In this document: piece after piece, positions 24,614-33,971 of the stretch | Layout: each line of letters begins with the position of its first letter | Numbering within the stretch: the first letter of the stretch is position 1 | Source of the DNA: Gemmatimonas sp. | GTDB taxonomy: Bacteria > Gemmatimonadota > Gemmatimonadetes > Gemmatimonadales > Gemmatimonadaceae | Length of the DNA stretch: 64,000 nucleotides | Direction: 5' to 3' | Assembly: GCF_031426495.1 (NCBI RefSeq) | Contig: NZ_JANPLK010000072.1 | Span: 1-64,000, forward strand | Made by a program: the position numbers and the translations under genes | Notes under the pieces: model-generated | What the model was told of the DNA's origin: nothing | Database searches by the model: none | Seen by the model: the letters and a program-made list of their open reading frames with translations, nothing else

Positions 24614-27600
24614 GATGAGAAAGCATTCCGAATCTCCGGGCAACGAGTCCGATTCACCGGACGGCGTCGTCGAGCGGATCGTGGCGTGGTCAGTCCAGCA
24701 GCGCCTCACCGTGCTGGTGATGGTACTGGCAGTTGCCGCGGCCGGTGTCTGGGCATTGCGGACGCTCCGCGTCGACGCGTTTCCCGATCTCACCGATGCG
24801 CAAGTGCAGGTCCTCATCGAGGCTCCTGGTTTATCGCCGGTCGAGGTTGAGCGATTGACGACGTTTCCCATCGAGGTGGCGATGAACGGCCTGCCCGACG
24901 TGACGCTCGTCCGCTCGGTCAGCAAGTACGGGTTTGCTGCTGTCACGGTGGTCTTCGAGGACGGCGTCGACATCCAGCGCGCTCGCACCCTGGTGAGCGA
25001 GCGGCTGCAAAGCGTGCGCGAAGCACTACCCACCGGTGCGGACGCCACGCTTGGCCCACTGTCGGCGGCCAACAGCGAGATCTACATGTACACCGTTGAG
25101 CATGCGGACGCCGGAAAGGCAGGTGATACACTCGATATGCGCGCGTTACGGACGCTTCAGGATCGAGTGGTTCGTCCACAGCTTCGTACCGTTTCCGGCG
25201 TGACGGAGGTCAACAGCTTCGGCGGTGAGGTGCGGCAAGCACAGGTCGTCGTGCGACCGGAGCGATTGGTCAGTTTCGGACTGACGTTGCACGATGTCGT
25301 CGAGGCCGTGGAATCCAACAATGCCGTGGCGGCCGGTGGCTACCTCGAGCACCGCGACGAGCAGTACATCCTGCGGGGACTCGGTGCCGCCGCCACCCTC
25401 GACGATCTGCGGAATACCGTTATCCGCGCCAGCAGCGCCGGTGTACCGGTGTTGATCGGTGACGTAGCCGACGTGCGGTACGGTGCCGAGCTCCGTCAGG
25501 GAGCGGTGTCACACGATGGACGCGGCGAAGTTGTCAGTGGCATTGTCATGATGCTTCGCGGCGAGAATGGACGAGAGGTCGTGGAGCGCGTTCGTGCCAG
25601 GGTTGAGGATATCAATCGTTCGCTGCCGCCGGGCGTCAAGGTGATTCCGTATTACGATCAAACGGACCTGGTCGCGGGGACGCTTCGCACCGTGCGTACG
25701 AACTTGGTTGAGGGCGGGTTGCTCGTCATCGCGGTACTCCTCCTCTTCCTCGGCAACGTGCGCGCCGCACTCCTCGTGGCCGTCACAATTCCATTGTCGC
25801 TGCTCTGCGCATTTCTTGGCATGCGTTGGCTCGGACTTTCGGCGAACCTCATGAGTTTGGGCGCCATCGACTTCGGCATGATCGTCGACGGGTCCGTGGT
25901 GATGACAGAGCACTTCGTGCGCACGCTGCACGGTGACGAAGAGGCGGGAAAGCTGCCATCCACCCGTGAAGGCATGGCCGCGCGGTTGGTGTCGGCGGCT
26001 CGCGAGGTTGCTCGCCCAATCGCGTTCGGCGTGCTGATCATCATGCTGGTTTATGTGCCTATCCTCAGTCTGCAGGGATTGGAGGCACGCATGTTCCGCC
26101 CTATGGCGATCACCGTCGCCATCGCGTTGTTCGGCAGCTTGCTGCTCGCGCTGTGCTTTATCCCCGCCGCGAGCACATGGGTGTTTCAACGCGGCGCGCG
26201 AGAATCAAAGATCGCGCAGCGAATGGAGCGCGTGCTCGACGCGCGGTATGCGCGAGCGTTGGCGGTGGTCGCCAAGCGACCCATGGCGACGGTACTCACG
26301 GCGCTATCAATCCTGGTTGCCACGCTGTTTGTCGTACCTCGACTCGGCACCGAATTCCTTCCGCAGCTCGATGAAGGATCACTCCTGATCGCCGCCACGA
26401 AGGACCCCACAATCTCGTTGTCGCGCTCAGTCGCGATGCAGGATGCGTTGGAGCGCACCGTTCGGCAGTCGCCCGAGGTCACGACGGTCGTTAGTCGCGT
26501 CGGTCGCGCCGAGATCGGCAGTGATCCGATGGGCGTGAACCAAGCCGATGTGTTTGTGATGCTCAAGCCGCGCGACCAATGGCGGCCGGGTCTGACGAAA
26601 GACTCGCTCGAACGCGAGATCACGGAACGGCTGGAGGAAGGGGTTCCCGGTATCGCCATCGGTATGACGCAGCCGATGCAGATGCGGCTCGATGAGTTGA
26701 TCTCCGGGGTGCGCGCTGATCTCGCGATCAAGATTTTCGGCGACGATCCCATCGTTACGCGTGCGGTGGCGGAGCAGGTCGCTGGTGTCGTGCGGAGCGT
26801 ACCAGGTGCCGACGAGGTACAAATCGAACAGACGGCGGGACAAGGCTATCTCAACGTCCGTCTCGACCGCGCCGCCATGGCGCGCTTCGGTATCCCGATG
26901 GCAGAAGTCCAAGAGGCGCTCGAAACGGCCGTAGGCGGCCGGCCGGTGTCACAGCTGGTCGAAGGCAGCTACGCCGTCGACGTGGCGGTCTACTATCCGG
27001 AAGCACTGCGCACGTCACCGGAGGCCATCGGCGCGATTACCGTTCCGGCTCCCGTTGGCGGCGCGTCCGGTGGGGCACGGATCGCGCTGTCGCAGATCGC
27101 CGACATCCGGCTCGAGAACGGCCCCGTGCAAGTAAGCCGCGAGCGAGCACAGCGCTACACGCTCGTGCAGTCGAACGTGGCCGGGCGTGACCTCGGTGGA
27201 TTCGCCACCGACGTGCGGCGCGCCGTTGAAGCCGGGGTGAAGGTGCCGCCAGCGGTCTTCGTCACATACGGCGGTGCCTTCGAGAATCAGCAGCGCGCCA
27301 TGGCACGACTGCAGGTGGTCGTGCCGCTTTCGATATTCCTGATTGCACTCCTCCTCTGGGCTTCACTTCGGTCGTGGTGGCTGGCGGGGTTGGTGCTCGT
27401 GAATCTCCCGTTTGCCGCGGTCGGCGGAGTGCTCGCATTGTGGTCGCGCGGGCTCCATCTCTCGGTGTCGGCGAGCATCGGCTTCATTGCGCTGTTCGGT
27501 GTGGCCGTACTCAATGGCCTCGTGCTGCTGACGACCGTACAACGCGCTCGCGCGCGCGGAGCTTCTCCGAGCGATGCTGCCATCGGTGGTGCCCGTGAGC

Positions 27601-27860
27601 GCCTACGGCCGGTGCTGATGACGGCGTTGGTGGCGAGCCTCGGCTTCGTGCCCGTGGCATTGTCACACGGCACCGGTGCGGAAGTTCAGCGTCCGCTTGC
27701 TACCGTGGTGATCGGTGGGCTCGTGACGTCCACCCTGCTGACCCTGCTGGTGCTGCCCACACTCTACGCGTGGATCGAAGGATGGCGTAGCCGACGCGCC
27801 GCGCGCGACGCAGACCGTGCCCTCGATCCGAACCTCGCATTCTCCGGGCGCGCCACATGA
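24603..27860 (+). CDS. czcA: CzcA/CusA-type RND heavy-metal pump
   Basis: A 1085-residue proton-driven pump of the heavy-metal RND group. Key features are 'VDAFPDLTDAQVQVLIEAPG' near the N-terminus, 12 membrane helices in two sets, the proton-relay helix 4 motif 'LMSLGAIDFGMIVDGSVVMTEH' (with the Asp and Glu of the family), and 'GAFENQQRAMARL' before the second set. The helix-4 signature resembles the Zn/Co/Cd (CzcA) group rather than the monovalent-metal group. An alternative start is ATG 24615. The stop overlaps the start of the small HMA gene. Confidence 0.93.
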   Translation: MSTEMRKHSESPGNESDSPDGVVERIVAWSVQQRLTVLVMVLAVAAAGVWALRTLRVDAFPDLTDAQVQVLIEAPGLSPVEVERLTTFPIEVAMNGLPDVTLVRSVSKYGFAAVTVVFEDGVDIQRARTLVSERLQSVREALPTGADATLGPLSAANSEIYMYTVEHADAGKAGDTLDMRALRTLQDRVVRPQLRTVSGVTEVNSFGGEVRQAQVVVRPERLVSFGLTLHDVVEAVESNNAVAAGGYLEHRDEQYILRGLGAAATLDDLRNTVIRASSAGVPVLIGDVADVRYGAELRQGAVSHDGRGEVVSGIVMMLRGENGREVVERVRARVEDINRSLPPGVKVIPYYDQTDLVAGTLRTVRTNLVEGGLLVIAVLLLFLGNVRAALLVAVTIPLSLLCAFLGMRWLGLSANLMSLGAIDFGMIVDGSVVMTEHFVRTLHGDEEAGKLPSTREGMAARLVSAAREVARPIAFGVLIIMLVYVPILSLQGLEARMFRPMAITVAIALFGSLLLALCFIPAASTWVFQRGARESKIAQRMERVLDARYARALAVVAKRPMATVLTALSILVATLFVVPRLGTEFLPQLDEGSLLIAATKDPTISLSRSVAMQDALERTVRQSPEVTTVVSRVGRAEIGSDPMGVNQADVFVMLKPRDQWRPGLTKDSLEREITERLEEGVPGIAIGMTQPMQMRLDELISGVRADLAIKIFGDDPIVTRAVAEQVAGVVRSVPGADEVQIEQTAGQGYLNVRLDRAAMARFGIPMAEVQEALETAVGGRPVSQLVEGSYAVDVAVYYPEALRTSPEAIGAITVPAPVGGASGGARIALSQIADIRLENGPVQVSRERAQRYTLVQSNVAGRDLGGFATDVRRAVEAGVKVPPAVFVTYGGAFENQQRAMARLQVVVPLSIFLIALLLWASLRSWWLAGLVLVNLPFAAVGGVLALWSRGLHLSVSASIGFIALFGVAVLNGLVLLTTVQRARARGASPSDAAIGGARERLRPVLMTALVASLGFVPVALSHGTGAEVQRPLATVVIGGLVTSTLLTLLVLPTLYAWIEGWRSRRAARDADRALDPNLAFSGRAT

Positions 27861-28132
27861 TCGACGACATTTCCGAGGGGTCATCTCGCGTGCCGCCCGA
27901 ACGTGGTCACTTGCACTTTCCGCTGCGTGGCCTGGCGAGCACAGGGGCAGAGCGGGCGGTCAAAGATGCGTTGGCCGGCATGAAGGGGATTCTGCGCGTC
28001 GAAGTCTCCAATGTCATGGCGGTCGCGGAAATTGAGTTTGATGAGCGCATCGTCAGCGCCGCCGAAGTGCGGGCACGACTTGCCCACGCGGGTCGTCAGC
28101 CACCGAAGTCTTTGCCGGACAAAGAGCCGTGA
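27857..28132 (+). CDS. Small HMA-fold protein without CxxC
   Basis: A 91-residue cytoplasmic protein. Its length and pattern match a heavy-metal-associated domain (beta-alpha-beta: HLHFPLRGLASTGAERAVKDAL, then ILRVEVSNVMAVAEIEFDE). The GMxCxxC metal site is replaced by GLASTGAERAV, so it has no thiolate pair. It is co-translated with the RND pump before it (ATGA overlap) and the HEAT-repeat gene after it (GTGA overlap). It may bind metal through other side chains or act as a protein-protein module. Confidence 0.75.
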   Translation: MIDDISEGSSRVPPERGHLHFPLRGLASTGAERAVKDALAGMKGILRVEVSNVMAVAEIEFDERIVSAAEVRARLAHAGRQPPKSLPDKEP

Positions 28133-29130
28133 CCACCATCTGGGCGTTGCTCACCAGCGCGATGCGCGCCGTGGCGGTGGTGTACAGCGTAGCCCTCGTC
28201 GCGGGATGTCAGGTTGATCCCGGGCACGGGGGACGCGCCAGCCGAGAATGGATCGAGCAGCTGCGGCGGGGCGATGCCAAGGGACGTGAAGACGCAGCCG
28301 TTGCGCTCGGGAACGTATTGGCCGTCAATCCAAAGCTGGAGCGACCGGTCACGGCGTTGGTCGCCGCACTCGCCGACACGATTGACGCTGTCCGTGTCGC
28401 CGCATCCTCTGCGCTCGCCCAGCCCGGAGTCATCGCCATCGACGCGCTTCCCGGGCTGGCGCAGATGCTGAACGATTCCGCGCACGCGTCTGTCAGGGCG
28501 CAGGGAGTGCGAGCCATCGGACGCTTGTTGAGTATGAGCGCGCTGGCGGAGCGCTCCAAACTGTTGGGATCTGTCGTTCCCGCTCATCGCGATGGCGACG
28601 CGGCAGTCCGTGCCGCAGTGGCGGACGCACTTGGCAGAATCACGAGCAGCGCAACGACCGACACAATCGTCAAGCAAACACTCGAGACGCTGGTGAGGGA
28701 TTCGATGGCGTCCACACGACTGCGGGCCGTGGAAGCACTGGGTTCGCTACCTGCGATGGCACGGCGGGAGGCATTGCATACCGCTCTGAACGACTCGTCG
28801 GCCGCCGTTCGTCACGCTGCCGTCTTGCAAGTCAGGCGCGACACACTCGCGCTGGCGGAGATGCAGGCACAACTCGTAAACCTTCTCGCCGATTCGTCGG
28901 CGCCGGTCCGGCTCGCCGTTGTTCGCGCGCTGGGCTCGTTGTCGATGGCCAGATATCCGAACGTATCGACGGCGCTGCGCGCTCGACTTACTGATGCTGA
29001 CTCCACGATTCGCACGGAAGCGTCGCATGCCCTGACGCGGTTCCATGCACAGGGCGGTCGCGATCCCTCGCACGAGCCGACGCTTCTCGAACGTTGCAAG
29101 CAGCTACCGCCGAGGACGCGCGGATGCTGA
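28129..29130 (+). CDS. Exported HEAT-repeat protein in the metal-efflux operon
   Basis: GTG 28129 overlaps the preceding stop. The 333-residue protein starts with a hydrophobic stretch ending in a lipobox-like VALVAGCQVDPG. It then consists almost wholly of paired helices of about 32-38 residues (for example DSMASTRLRAVEALGSLPAMA and DSSAPVRLAVVRALGSLSMA), typical PBS-lyase/HEAT repeats. These proteins bind other proteins and have no known enzymatic activity. Its place between pump and ATPase genes with 4-7-base overlaps suggests a scaffold role in the export system, which is unusual. Confidence 0.8.
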   Translation: MTTIWALLTSAMRAVAVVYSVALVAGCQVDPGHGGRASREWIEQLRRGDAKGREDAAVALGNVLAVNPKLERPVTALVAALADTIDAVRVAASSALAQPGVIAIDALPGLAQMLNDSAHASVRAQGVRAIGRLLSMSALAERSKLLGSVVPAHRDGDAAVRAAVADALGRITSSATTDTIVKQTLETLVRDSMASTRLRAVEALGSLPAMARREALHTALNDSSAAVRHAAVLQVRRDTLALAEMQAQLVNLLADSSAPVRLAVVRALGSLSMARYPNVSTALRARLTDADSTIRTEASHALTRFHAQGGRDPSHEPTLLERCKQLPPRTRGC

Positions 29131-31586
29131 GCAAAACTCCAACCGACTCCCCGATGCAACAGACTACGCGACTCGATCTGCCGCTTGTCCTACCAGACGT
29201 GCCGGACGGCCGCGATGCATGCATTGCTCGTCTCACGTCGATGCTCGAGGCGCAGCCCGGTGTCGTGCGGGTGCACCTGCTTGACGTGGGTGACACAGAG
29301 CCAGGTGAGACGCGACCCGTCACGAGCCCAATGCTGTGTATGCACTATGACGCTGAACGTGTCACGCTCGCGGAGGTCGAAGGTCTCGCGCGCGTCGCGG
29401 GGGCATCGATCAGTGAGCAGTTCGCGCATGTGGTCCTGCCGATACATAGCATCGCGACTGAGGACGACGGCGTGCGACTCGAGTCGCTGCTCCGTGGTTC
29501 TCCGGGGGTGACGGCGGCGGCCGTGAGCATGGCAGCGCAGGTCGCGCGCGTGGAGTTCGACCGGCGCATTACGTCGCGTGCGAATATCGAAGCGGTGCTG
29601 CAAGAGACGCGCAAGCCGGATGCTCGCGAGCCCGATGGTGGCGAGCCCGATGGTGGCGAGCCCGAGGCGTCACGCACTTGGTATGCGCGCAATCGGGAGC
29701 TGGCGTGGAGCCTGATGTCGGGTGTCGCGCTCCTGGTCGGATGGTTGGTCGACCGTAGCGGAACAGCGCCGCGATGGATTGCCATCGTGCTCTTCGCGAT
29801 GGCGTATGTGTTCGGCGCACGCGACAACGTCGGCCATTTCCTGGCGGATCTCAAGCGCGGCAAGTTCCACTTCAACATCGACCTGCTGATGGTGGTTGCC
29901 GCCGCCGGCGCGGCCGTGTTGGGGGAGTGGGCGGAAGGCGCGTTGCTGTTGTTCTTGTTCAGCCTCGGCCACGCACTGGAACACTACGCGCTCGGGCGGG
30001 CGAGGAAGGCCATCACCGCACTCGCGGAATTGGCACCGTCGCGCGCCACCGTGCTTCGCATGGAGAGCGGGCTGCGGCGTGAGATAGAGGTATTGATCGG
30101 CGACGTGAAGCCGGGGGATCACGTCGTCGTGAAGCCGGCTGAGCGCGTACCGGTGGATGGTACGGTGCTCGAAGGCCGCTCTGGCGTGAACCAAGCGCCG
30201 ATCACCGGCGAAAGTGTGCCGGTCGACAAAGCACCCGGCGATCCGGTCTTCGCCGGCAGCGTGAACGGCGAAGGGGCGCTTGTCATCGACGTGACGGCCG
30301 CCATCGGAGATCGGACGCTGGATCGTGTCATCAAACTGGTTTCCGAGGCGCAGACACAGAAGGCGCCTACGCAGCAATTTACGGAACGGTTTGCACGCGT
30401 CTTCGTGCCGGTGGTGCTGATCGGTGATGTGCTGCTGATCGTAGTACCCCCACTTCTCGGAGTGCTCTCGTGGCCCGAAGCGTTCGCCCGCGCCATGGCG
30501 GTACTGGTGGCTGCATCGCCGTGTGCGCTGGCACTCGGCACACCGGCCGCGGTCCTTGCGGGCATCGCTCAGGCGGCCCGCAACGGCGTGTTGATCAAGG
30601 GCGGCGCACATCTTGAGGCATTGGGATCCATTCGTTCCCTCGCGCTCGACAAGACCGGTACGATCACGGTCGGTGAGCCGTCGGTGACTGACGTAGTGCC
30701 GATGGACTCGGTTGATGAGGCGTTCCTGCTGGCCAGTGCCGCGTCAGTAGAACAGCGCTCTCAGCATCCTCTGGCCAAGGCGGTCGTACGCCATGCTGCT
30801 GCACAGAAGTTGACGGTGCCGGAGGCGGGCGAGCTGACATCGGTCACTGCCCGTGGTGTACGCGCATCGGTTGATGGCGCCGTCGTGGAGATTGGCCGAG
30901 CGCTGCTGTTCGAGGATGCGGGCGTGGTCGTGCCGCCATCGGTGCGCGAGGCGGTGACGCGGCTCGAGCAGGCGGGACGCAGCACGATGATCGTACGACG
31001 CGTCGGCAACACGCCCGAGTTTCTGGGTGTCTTAGGTCTCGCTGATGAACCTCGAGCGAACGCGCGCGAGACACTCGTCGCGCTTCGGCGTGCAGGCATT
31101 CAGCGGATCATCATGCTGACCGGTGACAACGTCGGCGTCGGCAACGCCGTGGGTACCGCCGTGGGCGTTGATGAAGTGCGCGCTGGACTGCTCCCGGAAG
31201 ACAAGGTGACGTCGATAAAGGAGCTGGCTGCGGCGGGGCCAGTAGCAATGGTCGGTGACGGTGTGAATGACGCGCCTGCATTGGCGCATGCCACTGTCGG
31301 CATCGCCATGGGTGGGGCAGGTACCGCCGCCGCGCTGGAGACCGCGGACGTCGCACTCATGGGCGATGACCTAAGCAGGCTCCCGTTCGCGATTGCGCTC
31401 TCGCGACAATCCAAGCGCGTTATCCGGCAGAATCTCTTCGTTTCGCTCGGCGTGATCGTCGCGCTGGTGATCGTAACCGTGAGCGGCGTCGCCGGCATCG
31501 GGCCAACGGTGATTGCTCACGAAGGCAGCACGCTGGTCGTGATCGCGAATGCGCTGCGGCTGTTGCGATTTGGTGCGAAGGGATAG
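29124..31586 (+). CDS. zntA: P1B-type heavy-metal ATPase (ZntA/CadA-like)
   Basis: An 820-residue P-type ATPase. Two degenerate HMA domains (about residues 12-95 and 96-170) lack CxxC. A Glu/Gly/Pro linker with two DGGEP units and an acidic tail follows. Then come the P1B core: TGES in the actuator (ITGESVP), the membrane metal site SPCALALGTP, the phosphorylation site DKTGTIT, the HP locus (QHPLAKAV), and GDGVNDAPAL. SPC plus HP places it in the Zn/Cd/Pb or Cu group, and neighbours favour Zn/Cd. Its ATG overlaps the HEAT gene by 7 bases, making it the last gene of a six-gene operon. Confidence 0.93.
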   Translation: MLSKTPTDSPMQQTTRLDLPLVLPDVPDGRDACIARLTSMLEAQPGVVRVHLLDVGDTEPGETRPVTSPMLCMHYDAERVTLAEVEGLARVAGASISEQFAHVVLPIHSIATEDDGVRLESLLRGSPGVTAAAVSMAAQVARVEFDRRITSRANIEAVLQETRKPDAREPDGGEPDGGEPEASRTWYARNRELAWSLMSGVALLVGWLVDRSGTAPRWIAIVLFAMAYVFGARDNVGHFLADLKRGKFHFNIDLLMVVAAAGAAVLGEWAEGALLLFLFSLGHALEHYALGRARKAITALAELAPSRATVLRMESGLRREIEVLIGDVKPGDHVVVKPAERVPVDGTVLEGRSGVNQAPITGESVPVDKAPGDPVFAGSVNGEGALVIDVTAAIGDRTLDRVIKLVSEAQTQKAPTQQFTERFARVFVPVVLIGDVLLIVVPPLLGVLSWPEAFARAMAVLVAASPCALALGTPAAVLAGIAQAARNGVLIKGGAHLEALGSIRSLALDKTGTITVGEPSVTDVVPMDSVDEAFLLASAASVEQRSQHPLAKAVVRHAAAQKLTVPEAGELTSVTARGVRASVDGAVVEIGRALLFEDAGVVVPPSVREAVTRLEQAGRSTMIVRRVGNTPEFLGVLGLADEPRANARETLVALRRAGIQRIIMLTGDNVGVGNAVGTAVGVDEVRAGLLPEDKVTSIKELAAAGPVAMVGDGVNDAPALAHATVGIAMGGAGTAAALETADVALMGDDLSRLPFAIALSRQSKRVIRQNLFVSLGVIVALVIVTVSGVAGIGPTVIAHEGSTLVVIANALRLLRFGAKG

Positions 31587-31883
31587 GAGCGCTACTGGGT
31601 CCCGATCCAGTTTTCCTGCAACGACTGGTACAGTTGGGATGACAGGATTTGAACCTGCGACCTCCTGCTCCCGCAGCAGAGGCCCACCGATCTAGTGATG
31701 TCTGTCGAAGAGCGTAGGTCGGCGCTCGGGGCGTGAATATCAGGTAGGCAGGGAGTCTACGGACACACCGGTCGTCGAAGCGGGACAAAACGTCGCCATC
31801 GGCGTCGCCACCGGTCAGACCGCCTTTGCGGAGGACGACACGCAGGATCTCTGAGGGTCGCCGAGAATCAACGTGGCCTAGCG
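31587..31883. other. Gap between metal and defence cargo, with tRNA fragment
   Basis: About 300 bases with no gene. It holds the tRNA-Pro fragment at 31634 and two ACCGGT hexamers (31767 and 31810, 43 bases apart). The transcription units on both sides point towards it. Confidence 0.5.
31634..31673 (-). pseudogene. 3' half of tRNA-Pro(CGG), internal attachment-site remnant
   Basis: Read on the minus strand, bases from the anticodon to the discriminator fit tRNA-Pro: CGGGA, anticodon stem GCAGG, variable loop AGGTC, T-arm GCAGG-TTCAAAT-CCTGT, acceptor CATCCCA and A73. The invariant T33 is a G and the 5' half is absent. The break is therefore in the anticodon loop, where tyrosine recombinases often cross over. 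It sits exactly between the metal and defence blocks and suggests that island B was assembled from at least two elements. Confidence 0.7.
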
Positions 31884-33737
31884 CTATGCCGGTGAGCTGC
31901 CGGCCGTGTCGGCTGCCGGGGGGTCGGCCGTCAGCTGCCGCAGTAGCCAGTCCAGTTCGGCCCGCGCCCGCGATATAACCTGCGCGTAAGACAGTACGGT
32001 CAAACCGGGGGGCACGTACGTGCGGTCTGAGCCCCGCTCCCACGCGCGCCCGATCACGAGAATGTCGATCCCCCCAGTGAGGGTGGCGATTAACTCGTCT
32101 CGATAGATCGTCGCCTGGGCTTCGTGGTGCCGCGTGATGTCGAGACTGGGGCGCTTGAATTCGATCAGCACATGGCTGCCCGAGACGCTCCCGAGGAGCA
32201 GTAAGTCAGGACGCTCCCGACCACGCGCTCCGCCATAGCCGCGGCCCGAGATCGCTTCGACCACGCGCCGGAGCGTCCTGTTTGACGCGAGGACTGCGTA
32301 TTGTGCGCCGAGCACCCACAAGTTGTGCTCGAGCGCCGTATGCATCTCCTGCTCGCGCGTAGCTGGGTTGGCTATCAGCGCGTCGAGCCCGTCTAGAAAC
32401 GCGAGCCGTTGCCGCGCCTGTTCACCCATGTGCGCCATGTCGGCGAGGCCGAACTCGGCCAACGCGGCGGCGAACGTGGCGACATCCGCTGTGCGTGCAG
32501 CATCAACAGCCTGCACGACCGCGTAATACTCGCCATGCAGCATGGCGTCGAGCGCCACGCCGGCGATGGCGTCAATACGCTCCGGGTTCTCGTCCCAGAA
32601 CGTGGTGAGCACTTTACGGAGCCCGCGCTCGGCAAACTCGCGGGCGTGCTCAGGGAGGGCAGCCAGCTGCCGCCTGATCTGCTGCGAGAGCCGGCCTCGC
32701 GCGAGCTGCATCTCGTTCGCGAAGACCGTGAGTAAGGCGTTCTTTAGGTGGTCTGACGCCCACCCTCGCACGAGGGAATAGGCGCGCGTCTCCACGATGT
32801 CACCCCAATCGGCAGTGACCGAGTCGGCCAAACCGTCGGCATCCAGTTCGCCGTAGACCTTTTTGAGCAGTTTGGGTGGAATCTCGGCATCGTCGTCCAA
32901 GCCAAACGTGAGAGGCTTGCCGATTGTCTTGCCGGCAGCGCGCACCGCAATGCCCGATTGCCGCAGCGGCTTCCGGCCCTCGGACACCGTGAACTGCAGG
33001 CGCACCAGTCCCACTCCAGGCAGCTCCTCCTCGTGCTTGAACGGCGCCCCGGGGATGTCCTCGACCCCGACCGACTCGCCATTCACCGTAATGGCAAAAT
33101 CGGACTGGCGTCCATACTCCAGCATCAGCAGCGGCCTGAATCGGTCAGGCGACGGCGGGTCAAACGCTTGCGAGAGTCCGGTAAGTGTGACGGTGGTTCC
33201 CCGCTCGTTTGGACTGCAGGCGCTCGTCTCGATGGGTAAGTCGATCCCTTCGAGGTCCGCCATCTCGGTGGGTGCAGTCGGGCCACTGCTACTCGCGAGG
33301 GGCGCCCCGACGAGCGACGCACCGCTGGCCCCAAGCAGATCCTCCTTGCGGATAACGAGCCGGGTGCACACGCCGCGGCATCGAGTCTCGACGGTCATCA
33401 CGTCGGCGACCATCAATCCCGCAAACTTGCCAATGCCCTTCCGACCTTTCACGAGTCGATGCCGCTCGAGCGTCCGCTTACCCTTGCGGCTCTCCCGGCT
33501 CCGGGCAATCGCGAGATAGTCCTGCCGGACCTCTGCCTCGGTCATCCCCGTGCCGTCGTCCGCGATAATGACGGGGTCGCCGCTGACGGGGCCGGGCACG
33601 GTGACGCGCACGGCGCCGGCGTCCGCATCCCACGCGTTGTCGATCAGCTCCTTTAGCGCGTGCTCCGATGAGCGGTAACCCTCTCCGAGGAGGGCAGCCA
33701 ACCTAGGATCAACGCGAAACCGCGCAGCATTGGGCAT
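31884..33737 (-). CDS. GHKL ATPase fused to a PD-(D/E)XK nuclease motif, putative defence protein
   Basis: ATG 33737 is chosen because the conserved domain begins seven residues later; the frame stays open far upstream but without protein-like sequence. The protein has 617 residues. Residues 10-230 form a GHKL ATP-binding domain: ELIDNAWDADA (N-box, Glu30/Asn34), IADDGTGM (G1), GRKGIGKFAG (G2), and a late GTTVTL strand, as in HSP90, MutL and MORC. A helical middle follows. Near the C-terminus RPDLLLLG (Asp511) and HVLIEFKRPS (Glu526, Lys528) form a PD-(D/E)XK core like the Shedu nuclease family. An ATP-gated DNA nuclease is inferred. It is next to a Thoeris system. Confidence 0.8.
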   Translation of the reverse strand: MPNAARFRVDPRLAALLGEGYRSSEHALKELIDNAWDADAGAVRVTVPGPVSGDPVIIADDGTGMTEAEVRQDYLAIARSRESRKGKRTLERHRLVKGRKGIGKFAGLMVADVMTVETRCRGVCTRLVIRKEDLLGASGASLVGAPLASSSGPTAPTEMADLEGIDLPIETSACSPNERGTTVTLTGLSQAFDPPSPDRFRPLLMLEYGRQSDFAITVNGESVGVEDIPGAPFKHEEELPGVGLVRLQFTVSEGRKPLRQSGIAVRAAGKTIGKPLTFGLDDDAEIPPKLLKKVYGELDADGLADSVTADWGDIVETRAYSLVRGWASDHLKNALLTVFANEMQLARGRLSQQIRRQLAALPEHAREFAERGLRKVLTTFWDENPERIDAIAGVALDAMLHGEYYAVVQAVDAARTADVATFAAALAEFGLADMAHMGEQARQRLAFLDGLDALIANPATREQEMHTALEHNLWVLGAQYAVLASNRTLRRVVEAISGRGYGGARGRERPDLLLLGSVSGSHVLIEFKRPSLDITRHHEAQATIYRDELIATLTGGIDILVIGRAWERGSDRTYVPPGLTVLSYAQVISRARAELDWLLRQLTADPPAADTAGSSPA

Positions 33738-33894
33738 TCGTAGGAAGTAGGGTGAGCAGGTTGCAGAATATGCCCGCGCTCGTCGGGCCCAGCGAGCAAA
33801 GTACGGGCTGCCAGTGACATGGACCAGCAGCGGCGCGCTTCCGACTTCGCACATAACCAAGCCGCAGGACCCCCCCCCAACAGGCGTGCGCGTG

Positions 33895-33965
33895 ACCGGT
33901 GATCTAACCCGGCGAGTCGAATAAAGACCGGTGCGAAACCGGTATGTCACCGGTTGAACACCGGT
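33895..33965. promoter_or_regulatory. Helically phased ACCGGT array upstream of the GHKL-nuclease gene
   Basis: ACCGGT, itself a palindrome, occurs at 33895, 33927, 33938, 33949 and 33960. The last four are exactly 11 bases apart and a degenerate fifth unit (ACCCGT) follows at 33971. The first is 32 bases (three turns) before them. Sites one helical turn apart face the same side of DNA, suggesting cooperative binding of a regulator. The array starts about 160 bases upstream of the GHKL-nuclease ATG. Confidence 0.75.
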
Positions 33966-33971
33966 GTCAAA

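Noticed and set aside
33895..33965. A CRISPR-like array
   Set aside because: Units are 11 bases with no spacers and no cas genes are in the window.
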